Assembly (NCBI RefSeq): GCF_900176205.1
Contig: NZ_LT859959.1
Span: 3,679,001 to 3,743,000, forward strand
DNA length: 64,000 nucleotides
Direction of reading: 5' to 3'
DNA from: Bradyrhizobium sp. ORS 285
Lineage (GTDB): Bacteria; Pseudomonadota; Alphaproteobacteria; Rhizobiales; Xanthobacteraceae
Below, in pieces: positions 16,115 through 24,237 of this stretch. The notes beneath the pieces are model-generated. The model made no database searches. It saw nothing but the letters and a program-made list of their open reading frames with translations, and had not been told where the DNA came from. The first letter of the stretch is position 1. Each line of letters begins with the position of its first letter. A program made the position numbers and the translations under genes.

Positions 16115-17259
16115 GGATGGGGAGGATTGCCGGCGTCGGGAATGTCGAGCGCGAGCGGCGCGCCGGTGTCGAGGAAGGCCGACAGCGCCGCCTCGACCGG
16201 CGCGGGATCGAGCCCGCGTCCCGCCAGCCATTGCGGCTCGTAATAGGTCTGGCGGTAGCGCTCGCCGGAATCACAGATCAGCGTGACCAGCGAGCCGGTC
16301 TGCCCCTGCTGCCGCATCTCCGCCGCGAGCCGGCACAGCGCCAGGAAGTTCGTCCCGGTCGAGCCGCCGACCGGCCGGCGCAGCTTGCGCGTCAGCACGT
16401 TCATCGCCGCGATCGAGGCGGCATCCGGCACCTTCATCATGCGGTCGACCACGCCCGGTACGAAGGACGGCTCGCAACGGGGGCGGCCGACGCCCTCGAT
16501 CAACGACGGCTTCTCGCAGGTCCTGGCGCAATCGCCGCTGCAGAACGCATCGAAGAAGGCGGAATGCTCGACATCGGCAACGCAGAGCCGTGTCGGGAAG
16601 CGGCGGTAGCGCAGATATCGCCCCATCGTCGCCGACGTGCCGCCGGTGCCGGCCCCCATCACGATCCATTCCGGCAGCGGGCAGCGCTCGCCCTGCAGCT
16701 GGTTGAAGATCGACTCGGCGATGTTGTTGTTGCCGCGCCAGTCGGTCGCGCGCTCGGCGAAGGTGAACTGGTCCATGTAGTGGCCACCGAGCCGGGCCGC
16801 GAGCGCCGCCGCTTCGGCATAGAGGAAGCGGCCGTCGTCGATCAGGTGGCAATTGCCGCCGTAATGCGTGATCGCCGCGATCTTCTCCGCCGAGGTCGTA
16901 CGCGGCATGACCGCATAGAACGGCACGCCGATCATCTGCGCGAAATAGGCCTCAGACACCGCCGTCGACCCCGACGACGCCTCGACCACCGGCGTGCCCT
17001 CGCGGATGTGGCCGTTGCACAGCGCATAGAGGAACAGCGAGCGCGCCAGGCGATGCTTCAGGCTGCCGGTTGGATGCGTCGACTCGTCCTTGAGATAGAT
17101 ATCGATGCCGGCGAGCGCCGGAACGATGAGGCGGATGAGGTGCGTGTCGGCGGTCCGGCACTGGTCCGCCTCGATGGCGGCGACGGCGTCGTCGACCCAG
17201 CCGCGGCGATAGCGTGGCAGGCAGGGCTCGGCAGGGCGAAACGGACTCGGCTGGTTCAT
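16111..17259 (-). CDS. PLP-dependent cysteine synthase-fold enzyme, Cds1-like (probable L-cysteine desulfhydrase)
   Basis: 382 residues. The fold type II core is plain: [20 protein letters not shown] contains the Schiff-base lysine (SLKHR), [15 protein letters not shown] is the substrate loop, [17 protein letters not shown] binds the phosphate. The [15 protein letters not shown] signature and the C-terminal length match the Cds1-type cysteine desulfhydrase group rather than CysK or CBS, which use S-K-N-R-P. It would release sulfide and pyruvate from cysteine. It is 116 bases upstream of hemA on the same strand; the FixK-type box overlaps its end, so hemA seems to have its own promoter. The start at 17259 gives the conserved beginning. 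Confidence 0.78.
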   Translation of the reverse strand: MNQPSPFRPAEPCLPRYRRGWVDDAVAAIEADQCRTADTHLIRLIVPALAGIDIYLKDESTHPTGSLKHRLARSLFLYALCNGHIREGTPVVEASSGSTAVSEAYFAQMIGVPFYAVMPRTTSAEKIAAITHYGGNCHLIDDGRFLYAEAAALAARLGGHYMDQFTFAERATDWRGNNNIAESIFNQLQGERCPLPEWIVMGAGTGGTSATMGRYLRYRRFPTRLCVADVEHSAFFDAFCSGDCARTCEKPSLIEGVGRPRCEPSFVPGVVDRMMKVPDAASIAAMNVLTRKLRRPVGGSTGTNFLALCRLAAEMRQQGQTGSLVTLICDSGERYRQTYYEPQWLAGRGLDPAPVEAALSAFLDTGAPLALDIPDAGNPPHP

Positions 17260-17541
17260 GCGGGCATACCGATCATGATCCCCTGGCCGCATCAAGCCCG
17301 CTCTCGGGCTGGCCTGGCGCATGCTGAACGGGCGGTAGCTGCCGCGCGCCGCGTGTCCGTTGCCCCCGATGCGGGCATTGCGCCGCATTCGCACCTACGT
17401 CGAGGCAAGGAAATTTGAATCTCGGCGAGATTGGCCAAACAATTGCACACTTTCAGGGCGAACTAAGGCGCTGCATTGCCATAGACTGGATCTCGTCGAG
17501 GGTTGCATGACGGGCCGTAAGGCCTGCATACGAGGGGCACA

Positions 17542-17775
17542 ATGAAAGTTTTTCCGCTTGTCGTCATTGCGTGCGCAGTCAGTCAGGCCGCCTTTGCCGA
17601 GGGTCTGGAGTGCCGGCGCGTCGCCGATCCCACGCCGCGGCTGAGCTGCGTCGAGACACCGACCACCGCCCAGGCCCCGGCCCCGTCTCGGACCGATGCG
17701 TGGACCCCGGAGCCGCGTCGGGAGACGCCGGCGCGTGACGGCAATCAGGCTGCGGGCGGATCCCGGATCCGCTGA
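17542..17775 (+). CDS. Small secreted proline-rich protein
   Basis: 77 residues with GAGGGG six bases before the ATG. A clear Sec signal peptide (MKVFPLVVIACAVSQAAFA) is followed by a short domain with one cysteine pair (LECRRVADPTPRLSCVE) and a disordered tail rich in Pro, Thr and Arg. The C-x(n)-C-V-E pattern is common in short rhizobial periplasmic proteins with no assigned function. The 280 bases before it hold its promoter and that of the divergent PLP enzyme. Confidence 0.7.
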   Translation: MKVFPLVVIACAVSQAAFAEGLECRRVADPTPRLSCVETPTTAQAPAPSRTDAWTPEPRRETPARDGNQAAGGSRIR

Positions 17776-17948
17776 CCGGGTACCCCTGCGGCCGAAAGCG
17801 GCAGCAGGGCATCTCGGTGATCCCATGCCTTGATGATCGGCCGTTTTTACCGACATGTGGATTCTGCCCCGCGGCTCCCGATCTCGCCGTGATGCCGCGC
17901 GGGAGGTGAAGGGCTGGATCCTCCAGCGGCACGAGACGATTGGAGACC

Positions 17949-18977
17949 ATGGCCTACCTGCCGTCGCAAATGAACCTGCTCGAAGCGCTCGCCACCGTGG
18001 TCGGAACCGCGGCGATTGCGCCTGCGTTGCTGATCCTGTGGCTGGTGGTTGCGGCGGGCGATAATTCCGGACCTCCTCTGAAGATCTGGACCGCGTTCCT
18101 GCTCGGCGCCGCCAGCGTGCTGCTACTCGGCATTGTCCGGATCCCGTTCCAGAACGTCGGATTGACCATCGAGAACCCCTGGATCGCGCAGGCCGTCCGG
18201 GCGCTGTTCAACGTCGCTCTGCCTGAGGAAATCGCCAAGGTCGCCGTGATCGCCGCGCTGTGGTCGCGGCGCCGGCAGGTCGGCAATGCCATGGACACGG
18301 TGTTCTATGGCGCGGCGGTCGGGCTCGGCTTCGCCGCGTACGAGAACCTCGCCTACCTCGTCCAGCATGCCGAAATGTGGCGCTCGCTCGCCATCCTGCG
18401 CAGCGTGCTCACCGTGCCGTTCCACGGCGCGCTCGGCATCATCGCCGGCGCCTATCTCGCAATCGCCCGGACCTCGACCGCGCTCGGCGCCAACCGACAC
18501 AATCGCGAGGGGGCGCGGATGTCGAGCTGGGCCCTGGTGCTGGCCGCTCCGGTGATGCTGCATGCGGCATTCGACTATCCGCTGCTGCTGCTGCAGCGCG
18601 CCTCCAATCTGGATCCGACCTCTCGGCTCTGGCTCGGCGCGGTCAGCGTCCTGATCGGCTTCTCCTCGATCGGGCTCGCGATCCGGCTGGTGCGCCGCGT
18701 GGCGCATCACCACACGCCGCGGACCGAGGTGGCAAAGGCTCGGCTGAGCCAGCTGCGGCGGATGTGGGCACTGCTGCTGCTCGGCGGTGCCGCCGGCTTC
18801 ATCGGCCTCGGCTTCGTGCTGACCTCGATCCGGCACTGGCTGCTCAATCCCGACCGTAACATCGCCAGCGTCCTGGTGCCCCTGGGCCTTACGGCGATCC
18901 TGCTCGGCGTCGCCCTGCTGATTGTCACAACGACGATCTATATCTTCGGCCGCAATCGGATGCGGACCACCGCCTAG
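17949..18977 (+). CDS. PrsW-family intramembrane metalloprotease
   Basis: About 342 residues with eight or so hydrophobic segments. The PrsW catalytic motifs are in order: LPEEIAKVAVIAAL (E-E-x-x-K), LGFAAYENLAYLV (F-x-x-x-E-N), VPFHGALGIIAG (H) and MLHAAFDYPLLLL (H-x-x-x-D). The family cleaves membrane substrates such as anti-sigma factors, relying on glutamate and histidine ligands of zinc. No sigma/anti-sigma pair is next to it, so its substrate is unknown. The ATG at 17949 has GGAG only three bases away; a TTG at 17940 is an alternative start. Confidence 0.85.
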   Translation: MAYLPSQMNLLEALATVVGTAAIAPALLILWLVVAAGDNSGPPLKIWTAFLLGAASVLLLGIVRIPFQNVGLTIENPWIAQAVRALFNVALPEEIAKVAVIAALWSRRRQVGNAMDTVFYGAAVGLGFAAYENLAYLVQHAEMWRSLAILRSVLTVPFHGALGIIAGAYLAIARTSTALGANRHNREGARMSSWALVLAAPVMLHAAFDYPLLLLQRASNLDPTSRLWLGAVSVLIGFSSIGLAIRLVRRVAHHHTPRTEVAKARLSQLRRMWALLLLGGAAGFIGLGFVLTSIRHWLLNPDRNIASVLVPLGLTAILLGVALLIVTTTIYIFGRNRMRTTA

Positions 18978-19103
18978 GCGCCCGCCGCAGGGCTCGATTG
19001 CAACGAAACGCGCCTGGCGCGCTTGTTCCGGCCGCCGTTCCTCGCCATCTTGACGGGCGGCGGTTACGGCGTCCAGCGCGTGGCCTTGCCCGGAGTGATG
19101 AGC

Positions 19104-19691
19104 ATGACCCTTCCCCAGGATACGATCCCGCCGGAGCTCGAGCGCATGAGGTCGCAGATGGGCGCGGCCGTCCGCGCACATTGGAAGGCGGTCCTGATCG
19201 AGGGCATCCTGCTCGCCGTGCTCGGCCTGCTCGCCATGGTCCTCACGCCGCTGGCCAGCCTGGCGGTCACGATCTTCCTCGGCTGGATGTTCCTGATCTC
19301 GGGCATCGCAGGGCTCGCACTCACCTTCTGGGCGCGTGGCATGCCGGGCTTCTGGTGGTCGTTGCTCTCGGCCCTGCTCGCCATCATCGCCGGCTTCATT
19401 CTCGTGGCGCAGCCCGTCCAGGGCACGGTGACGCTAACGATCGTGATCGGCGTCTATTTCCTCGCCGAAGGCGTCGCCACGATCATGTATGCGCTTGAGC
19501 ACCGGCGCGAACTGTCCGGCCGCTGGTCGTGGCTCGCGATCTCCGGCGTCGTCGACATTGCCATTGCCGGCATCATCATTTCCGGCCTGCCGGGCACGGC
19601 GCTGTGGGCGATCGGCCTGCTCGTCGGCATCAACCTGTTGTTCGGCGGTCTGTCGATGATCGGCATGGCGCTGGCGGCCCGAAACGCCTGA
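19104..19691 (+). CDS. HdeD-family (DUF308) membrane protein
   Basis: 195 residues from the ATG at 19104, which has GGAG eight bases upstream; an ATG at 19098 is too close to it. Six hydrophobic segments arranged as three hairpins, with FLGWMFLISGIAGLALTFWA and IGVYFLAEGVATIMYALEHR typical of the HdeD repeat. E. coli HdeD helps acid resistance at high cell density; the role here is inferred only from the family. It is 126 bases after the PrsW gene and could share its transcript. Confidence 0.85.
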   Translation: MTLPQDTIPPELERMRSQMGAAVRAHWKAVLIEGILLAVLGLLAMVLTPLASLAVTIFLGWMFLISGIAGLALTFWARGMPGFWWSLLSALLAIIAGFILVAQPVQGTVTLTIVIGVYFLAEGVATIMYALEHRRELSGRWSWLAISGVVDIAIAGIIISGLPGTALWAIGLLVGINLLFGGLSMIGMALAARNA

Positions 19692-19714
19692 CGACCCGAG
19701 TTTCAACTTTTGGG

Positions 19715-19743
19715 ATGACAAGCGGCGCCGCGGCCGCTATAGG
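19715..19743 (+). promoter_or_regulatory. Sigma-70-like promoter of the aroG leader
   Basis: ATGACA (19715-19720) and TATAGG (19738-19743) are separated by exactly 17 bases. The first base of the leader ATG lies 7 bases after the -10 hexamer, so transcription is predicted to start at or next to the start codon, giving a leaderless leader ORF. Confidence 0.55.
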
Positions 19744-19749
19744 ACGTTC

Positions 19750-19830
19750 ATGATCAACGCCGCCACCAGCTATTATTGGTACTTTACCTACGACAGCTCG
19801 CTGGCGGCGGGAGGATCGCGCTCAATCTGA
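19750..19830 (+). CDS. aroG leader peptide rich in aromatic residues
   Basis: 26 codons: MINAATSYYWYFTYDSSLAA followed by GGSRSI. Residues 8-14 are Tyr-Tyr-Trp-Tyr-Phe-Thr-Tyr, covering all three aromatic amino acids in one run. It directly precedes a GC-rich intrinsic terminator and then the DAHP synthase gene, whose product feeds all three aromatic pathways. The peptide is the sensor of a transcription attenuator: a ribosome short of charged Tyr, Trp or Phe tRNA would stall on codons 8-14. The start codon is at the predicted transcription start, so translation is probably leaderless, with AGGA just upstream of it as an alternative. Confidence 0.88.
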   Translation: MINAATSYYWYFTYDSSLAAGGSRSI

Positions 19831-19880
19831 CACATTGCAGCAAGATATCCGAACAAGCCGCCAGACCTGGCGGCTTTTTT
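19759..19880 (+). promoter_or_regulatory. Four-segment attenuator of aroG
   Basis: Segment 1 GCCGCCA (19759-19765, codons 4-6 of the leader), segment 2 CTGGCGGC (19801-19808, codons 18-20), segment 3 GCCGCCAG (19857-19864) and segment 4 TGGCGGCT (19868-19875) alternate as complements. Pairing 1:2 leaves 3:4 free to form the terminator; pairing 2:3 over 8 bp blocks it. A ribosome paused at codons 8-10 would cover segment 1 and leave segment 2 free, giving antitermination. The geometry is that of trp-type attenuators. Confidence 0.85.
19856..19880 (+). terminator. Attenuator terminator (segments 3:4) before aroG
   Basis: AGCCGCCA-GACC-TGGCGGCT followed by five T's. Perfect 8-bp stem, 40 bases before the GTG of aroG. 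Confidence 0.93.
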
Positions 19881-19920
19881 GTGCCGGCAGGTGCCCATCG
19901 AAAGACTTCAGGAGCCCGCC

Positions 19921-21006
19921 GTGCTGAGCACCACAGACGATCTTCGTATCAAGGAAATCAAGGAATTGAGCCTGCCTGTGGAGGTGATGGGCGAGATTCC
20001 GCGCACCCTCACCGCCACCCGCGTGGTCATGGCCGCGCGCAACGCGATCCACGCCATCCTGACCGGCAGCGATGACCGCCTGCTGGTCATCGTCGGCCCC
20101 TGCTCCATCCATGATCCCGAAGCCGCGCTCGACTACGCCAGCCGCCTCGCCGCCCTTCGCGAGCGCCTCAGTGACCGGCTGGAGATCGTGATGCGGGTCT
20201 ATTTCGAGAAGCCGCGCACCACCGTCGGCTGGAAGGGCCTGATCAACGATCCCGACCTCGACAACTCGTTCGACATTAACAAGGGCCTGCGGCTGGCGCG
20301 CAACGTGCTGTCGGCGGTCAACAATCTCGGCCTGCCCGCGGCTACCGAATTCCTCGACATGACGACGCCGCAATACATCGCCGATCTCGTCGCCTGGGCC
20401 GCAATCGGCGCGCGCACGACCGAAAGCCAGATCCATCGCGAGCTCGCCTCCGGACTATCCTGCCCGGTCGGCTTCAAGAACGGCACCGACGGCAACATCC
20501 GCATCGCGACCGATGCGGTGAAGTCGGCCGCGCATCCGCATCATTTCATGGCGGTGACCAAAGGCGGCCGCTCGGGCATCGCGGCGACCACCGGCAACGA
20601 GGACTGCCACATCATCCTGCGCGGCGGCGCTGGCCCGAACTACGACGCCGCCCATGTCGAGCAGGCCTCCGCCGAGCTGGTCAAGTCCGGCCTGCCGGCG
20701 CGGCTCATGATCGACACCAGCCACGCCAATTCCAGCAAGAAGCCGGAAAACCAGCCGCTCGTGGCCGCCGACATCGCCGGCCAGCTCGCGAACGGCGAGC
20801 AGCGCATCATGGGCGTGATGATCGAGAGCCATCTGGTCGCCGGCCGCCAGGACGTCAAGCCGGGCGTGCCGCTGACCTACGGCCAGAGCATCACCGATGG
20901 CTGCATCGGCTGGGACACGACGGTGGAGGTTCTCGAGCAGTTGGCCGACGCCGTCACGGCACGGCGCGAGAAGCGCGGCGACTCGCTGCGCGAGCGCTCG
21001 GCCTAA
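19921..21006 (+). CDS. aroG: 3-deoxy-7-phosphoheptulonate (DAHP) synthase, class I AroG type
   Basis: 361 residues from a GTG with AGGAG seven bases upstream. It condenses phosphoenolpyruvate and erythrose 4-phosphate, the first step of the shikimate pathway. Signature segments: LLVIVGPCSIHDPEAALDYA (GPCSIH), EIVMRVYFEKPRTTVGWKG, ATEFLDMTTPQYIADLVAWA, IGARTTESQIHRELASGLSC, GFKNGTDGN and MIDTSHANSSKKPENQP. This is the same subgroup as E. coli AroF/AroG/AroH. Expression is evidently set by the leader peptide and attenuator immediately upstream. Which aromatic amino acid gives allosteric feedback cannot be read with certainty. Confidence 0.96.
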   Translation: MLSTTDDLRIKEIKELSLPVEVMGEIPRTLTATRVVMAARNAIHAILTGSDDRLLVIVGPCSIHDPEAALDYASRLAALRERLSDRLEIVMRVYFEKPRTTVGWKGLINDPDLDNSFDINKGLRLARNVLSAVNNLGLPAATEFLDMTTPQYIADLVAWAAIGARTTESQIHRELASGLSCPVGFKNGTDGNIRIATDAVKSAAHPHHFMAVTKGGRSGIAATTGNEDCHIILRGGAGPNYDAAHVEQASAELVKSGLPARLMIDTSHANSSKKPENQPLVAADIAGQLANGEQRIMGVMIESHLVAGRQDVKPGVPLTYGQSITDGCIGWDTTVEVLEQLADAVTARREKRGDSLRERSA

Positions 21007-21058
21007 GGCATCGCGGATCAATCGAGCGGCGCGCCTCGCGCGCGCCGCAGCCGAACGT

Positions 21059-21310
21059 TCAGCAGCCGCGGCAGATGCTCTTGATCTTGCGATCGAGCTC
21101 GCGGTCTTCCTTGCTCATATTGCTCATCGAGCTCTCGTCGGCCTGCTCGGCCTTCGGCAGGTCGCTCGGCCGTGGCTGGCGGCGCTTCTTGGCGCCCTGC
21201 GTCGTCGAGTCACTGCTCATGCCGCCGCTCTGCGCCAGCACGGCGCCGTCGGCCACCAGGATCAGGAGCCCCATCGCGATCGCAAATGTCTTCATCGCAG
21301 GTGTCTTCAT
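21059..21310 (-). CDS. Small secreted protein, unknown
   Basis: 83 residues; GGAGG is seven bases before the ATG. Residues 1-26 form a Sec signal peptide (MKTFAIAMGLLILVADGAVL from the internal Met, cleavage at LAQ). The mature chain is hydrophilic and probably disordered, with a basic patch (AKKRRQPRPSDLPKAEQ) and a C-terminal helix ending in CRGC. No family recognised. It is convergent with aroG and 36 bases downstream of the epmB start, so it may have its own promoter. Confidence 0.65.
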   Translation of the reverse strand: MKTPAMKTFAIAMGLLILVADGAVLAQSGGMSSDSTTQGAKKRRQPRPSDLPKAEQADESSMSNMSKEDRELDRKIKSICRGC

Positions 21311-21346
21311 GTTGCTCCTCCGTGTCAGCGGAATCAGCCGATCACT

Positions 21347-22441
21347 TCATTCCCCAGCGGGCGGATAGAGGTGCGCCTCGCCGCAATAGTCAACCACACG
21401 ATAGCGCGTTTGCAGAGCGGCAGCATGATCCTGCGCAACAAAATCCTCGGCAGTGATGTATTGCGGCCCGACCGGCGCCTTGCCGTAGCCGCCGGGAATG
21501 TCGAGCACGTAGTCCGGCTGGCACAGGCCGGACACCCGCCCGCGCAGCGTCCGAATCAGCGCCTGTCCTTCCGCAAGCGTCGTGCGCAGATGCGCCGTGC
21601 CCGGCGCGAGGTCGCCATGGTGCAGGTAATACGGCTTGATGCGGGTCTCGACGAAGGCGCGCATCAGGGCCTCCAGCGTCGCCGCATCGTCGTTGACGCC
21701 GCGCAGCAGCACCGACTGGCTGACCAGAGGAATCCCTGAGTCGATCAGCCGCGCACAGGCGGCGCGCACCTCCGCACTCAGCTCGCGCGGATGATTGGCA
21801 TGCAGCGCGACCCAGGTCGCGGCTCCCTGCACCTTCAGCGCATCCACCAGCGAAGGCGTGATGCGCTGGGGATCGGCGACGGGCAGCCGCGTGTGGATGC
21901 GGATGATCTTCACATGATCGATCGCGGCGAGATCGGCCATGATCTCCTTGAGCCGCCGCGGCGACAGCATCAGCGGATCGCCGCCGGTGAGGATGACCTC
22001 CCAGATCTCGGCATGCGACTTGATGTAGTCGAGCGCGCCGCGGTAGGCGTCCTCCGACAGCGCATTGTCCTTGCCGGGCCCGACCATCTCGCGACGAAAG
22101 CAGAAGCGGCAATACACCGCGCAGACATGCACGAGCTTGAGCAGCACGCGATCGGGATAACGGTGCACGATGCCCGGCACCGGCGCATGCGCATCGTCGC
22201 CGATGGGGTCGCCGCGCTCGCCGGGCGCAGCTACGAGTTCATCCGCCGACGGCACGAACTGGCGCGCGATCGGATCATTCGGATCGTCGCTGTCGATCAG
22301 GTCGGCGAGATGCGTCGTCACGGCCACGGCATAGCGCTGCGCCACCCGGTCCAGCGCCTCCTGCTCTGATGGCGCAGCCAAGCCCTGCGCCACCAGATCG
22401 GCCGCGCTGCGCAAGGTCGTGGGCCGTTCGATCCGGTTCAT
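21347..22441 (-). CDS. epmB: EF-P lysine 2,3-aminomutase-type radical SAM enzyme
   Basis: 364 residues. The radical-SAM cluster motif is VCAVYCRFCFRREMVG (C-x3-C-x2-C), followed by GGDPLMLSPRRLKEIM, the conserved GGDPL of lysine aminomutases, and PLVSQSVLLRGVND and KPYYLHHGDLAPGTAHLRT. EpmB converts (S)-lysine to (R)-beta-lysine, used by EpmA to modify EF-P. The start codon overlaps the epmA stop (ATGA), so the two are translationally coupled. The divergent efp gene is 1.2 kb away, so the whole modification system is present in one place. Confidence 0.9.
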   Translation of the reverse strand: MNRIERPTTLRSAADLVAQGLAAPSEQEALDRVAQRYAVAVTTHLADLIDSDDPNDPIARQFVPSADELVAAPGERGDPIGDDAHAPVPGIVHRYPDRVLLKLVHVCAVYCRFCFRREMVGPGKDNALSEDAYRGALDYIKSHAEIWEVILTGGDPLMLSPRRLKEIMADLAAIDHVKIIRIHTRLPVADPQRITPSLVDALKVQGAATWVALHANHPRELSAEVRAACARLIDSGIPLVSQSVLLRGVNDDAATLEALMRAFVETRIKPYYLHHGDLAPGTAHLRTTLAEGQALIRTLRGRVSGLCQPDYVLDIPGGYGKAPVGPQYITAEDFVAQDHAAALQTRYRVVDYCGEAHLYPPAGE

Positions 22442-23493
22442 CGCCGCTCACCTGCCGGCGGCGTCCACACCACCTGATCGATCCTGACCGCGCCGGCCGC
22501 CAGCATCACCAGCCGCTCGAAGCCGAGCGCGACGCCGCTCGCCTGCGGCATCTGAGCCACGGCGGCGAGGAAATCCTCGTCGAGCGGATAGCGCTCGCCA
22601 TAGCGCCGCTGCTTCTCCGCCATCTCCTGCTCGAACCGCCGGCGCTGCTCGGCGGCATCGGTGAGTTCGCCAAAGCCGTTGGCGAGCTCGACGCCGCAGG
22701 CATAGACCTCGAACCGCTCGGCGACCCGGAGCTCGCCGGCCTTGGCGCGCGCCAGCGCGGCTTCCGGCGACGGATATTCATACAGCACGGTGACCCGTCC
22801 GTTGCCGAGCTGCGGCTCGACATGCTCGACCAGGACCTTGCTGAACAGGTCCGACCAGGTGTCGTCCTCGCTGATCCGGATCTTGCCAGCGGCCGCAGCC
22901 GCCAGCGCATCGCGGTCGCCCATGCGATCGCGGATTGTGGCCAAGAGGTCAATGCCCGCGTAGCGCGCGAACGCGCCCGCCACCGTCAGCAGCTCAGGCT
23001 CGGCGTAGGGATCGGCAGTGCGGCCGCGGAAGCCGAACTGCCGGATTCCGGTGGCCTGGGCCGCATGGGCAATGACCACGACGGTATCGGCCATGATCGC
23101 ATCGTAAGGCGCCTCCGCCCGGTACCATTCCAGCATGGTGAATTCCGGCAGATGCAGGTCGCCGCGCTCACGGTCGCGGAAGACACGGGCGAACTCGAAA
23201 ATGCGGCTCTCCCCGGCCGCCAGCAGCTTCTTGCAGGCGAATTCCGGCGAGGTTCTCAGATACCGCCGATGCCGGGTTCCGTCCGCCGCGGTCAGCTCGG
23301 TCGCCGGCGCGTGCAGATGGGTCTCGTTGCCCGGCGACACCTGCAGGACGCCGGTTTCGACCTCGGTAAAACCCTGCTCCTCGAACCAGGCGCGCAGGGC
23401 GCGCGTGATGGCGGCCCTGGCTTGCAGAAACGCCCTGACATCGGCGTGCCGCTGCGGCGACCACCAGGGTGACGGGGATGGCTCCTGGGGCAT
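22438..23493 (-). CDS. epmA: EF-P lysyl-lysine ligase (GenX/PoxA type)
   Basis: 351 residues from the ATG at 23493. It is a truncated class II lysyl-tRNA-synthetase paralogue lacking the anticodon-binding domain. Motif 1 region [20 protein letters not shown], motif 2 [20 protein letters not shown], and motif 3 [18 protein letters not shown] are visible. EpmA attaches beta-lysine to the conserved lysine of EF-P. It overlaps epmB by four bases, reads away from efp, and the 126-bp gap between epmA and efp should carry both promoters. Confidence 0.92.
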   Translation of the reverse strand: MPQEPSPSPWWSPQRHADVRAFLQARAAITRALRAWFEEQGFTEVETGVLQVSPGNETHLHAPATELTAADGTRHRRYLRTSPEFACKKLLAAGESRIFEFARVFRDRERGDLHLPEFTMLEWYRAEAPYDAIMADTVVVIAHAAQATGIRQFGFRGRTADPYAEPELLTVAGAFARYAGIDLLATIRDRMGDRDALAAAAAGKIRISEDDTWSDLFSKVLVEHVEPQLGNGRVTVLYEYPSPEAALARAKAGELRVAERFEVYACGVELANGFGELTDAAEQRRRFEQEMAEKQRRYGERYPLDEDFLAAVAQMPQASGVALGFERLVMLAAGAVRIDQVVWTPPAGERR

Positions 23494-23619
23494 CACGGGA
23501 TCGCCAAAAGGCTGGCAACCCCGGACAAAATCAGTATGTTGCCGGCCGAAACCGCATCCCGCGTCCCGCGGCGCCCAGGCCATGCCCGGCGCCCTCCCCT
23601 CAGTGTCAGGAAAACAGCT

Positions 23620-24186
23620 TTGAAAGTCATCGCCAGCTCTATTCGCAAGGGTAACGTCATTGAGCAAGATGGAAAGCTCTATGTCGTCGTGACCGCCGAG
23701 AACATCCATCCCGGCAAGGGCACCCCGGTCAGCCAGATCGAAATGCGCCGAATCAGCGACGGCGTGAAGATCTCCGAGCGCTTCAAGACCACCGACCAGG
23801 TCGAGAAGGCGACGATCGAGGAGCGCAACTTCACCTTCCTGTACGAGGATGCTGACGGCTTCCACTTCATGAACCCGGAGACCTATGACCAGGTCCAGGT
23901 GCCGAAGGACGTGGTCGGCAATCAGGCCGCCTATCTGCAGGAGAACATGACCGTCAAGCTGTCGATGCACGACGTGGTGCCGGTGGCGATCACCCTGCCG
24001 CAGCGCGTCACGCTCGAGGTCGTCGAGACCGAGCCGGTCACCAAGGGCCAGACCGCGTCGTCGTCCTACAAGCCGGCCGTGCTCTCCAACGGCGTGCGCA
24101 CCGGCGTGCCGGCGCACATCACCGTGGGCACCCGGATTGTGGTCATGACCGAGGACGGCTCCTATTGCGAGCGCGCCAAGGACTGA
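23620..24186 (+). CDS. efp: Elongation factor P
   Basis: 188 residues, exactly the usual EF-P length, from a TTG with AGGA upstream. The KOW-like N-domain starts [20 protein letters not shown], and the modified lysine is Lys33 in the loop [12 protein letters not shown]. Two OB domains follow, ending in [22 protein letters not shown] rescues ribosomes stalled at polyproline. The clustered epmA/epmB indicate that Lys33 receives beta-lysine. The use of TTG as start is the only oddity. Confidence 0.97.
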   Translation: MKVIASSIRKGNVIEQDGKLYVVVTAENIHPGKGTPVSQIEMRRISDGVKISERFKTTDQVEKATIEERNFTFLYEDADGFHFMNPETYDQVQVPKDVVGNQAAYLQENMTVKLSMHDVVPVAITLPQRVTLEVVETEPVTKGQTASSSYKPAVLSNGVRTGVPAHITVGTRIVVMTEDGSYCERAKD

Positions 24187-24237
24187 CGCATGATGCTGGC
24201 GACGATGGCATGATCTGACGCCGGGGGGCGCAGGGGA

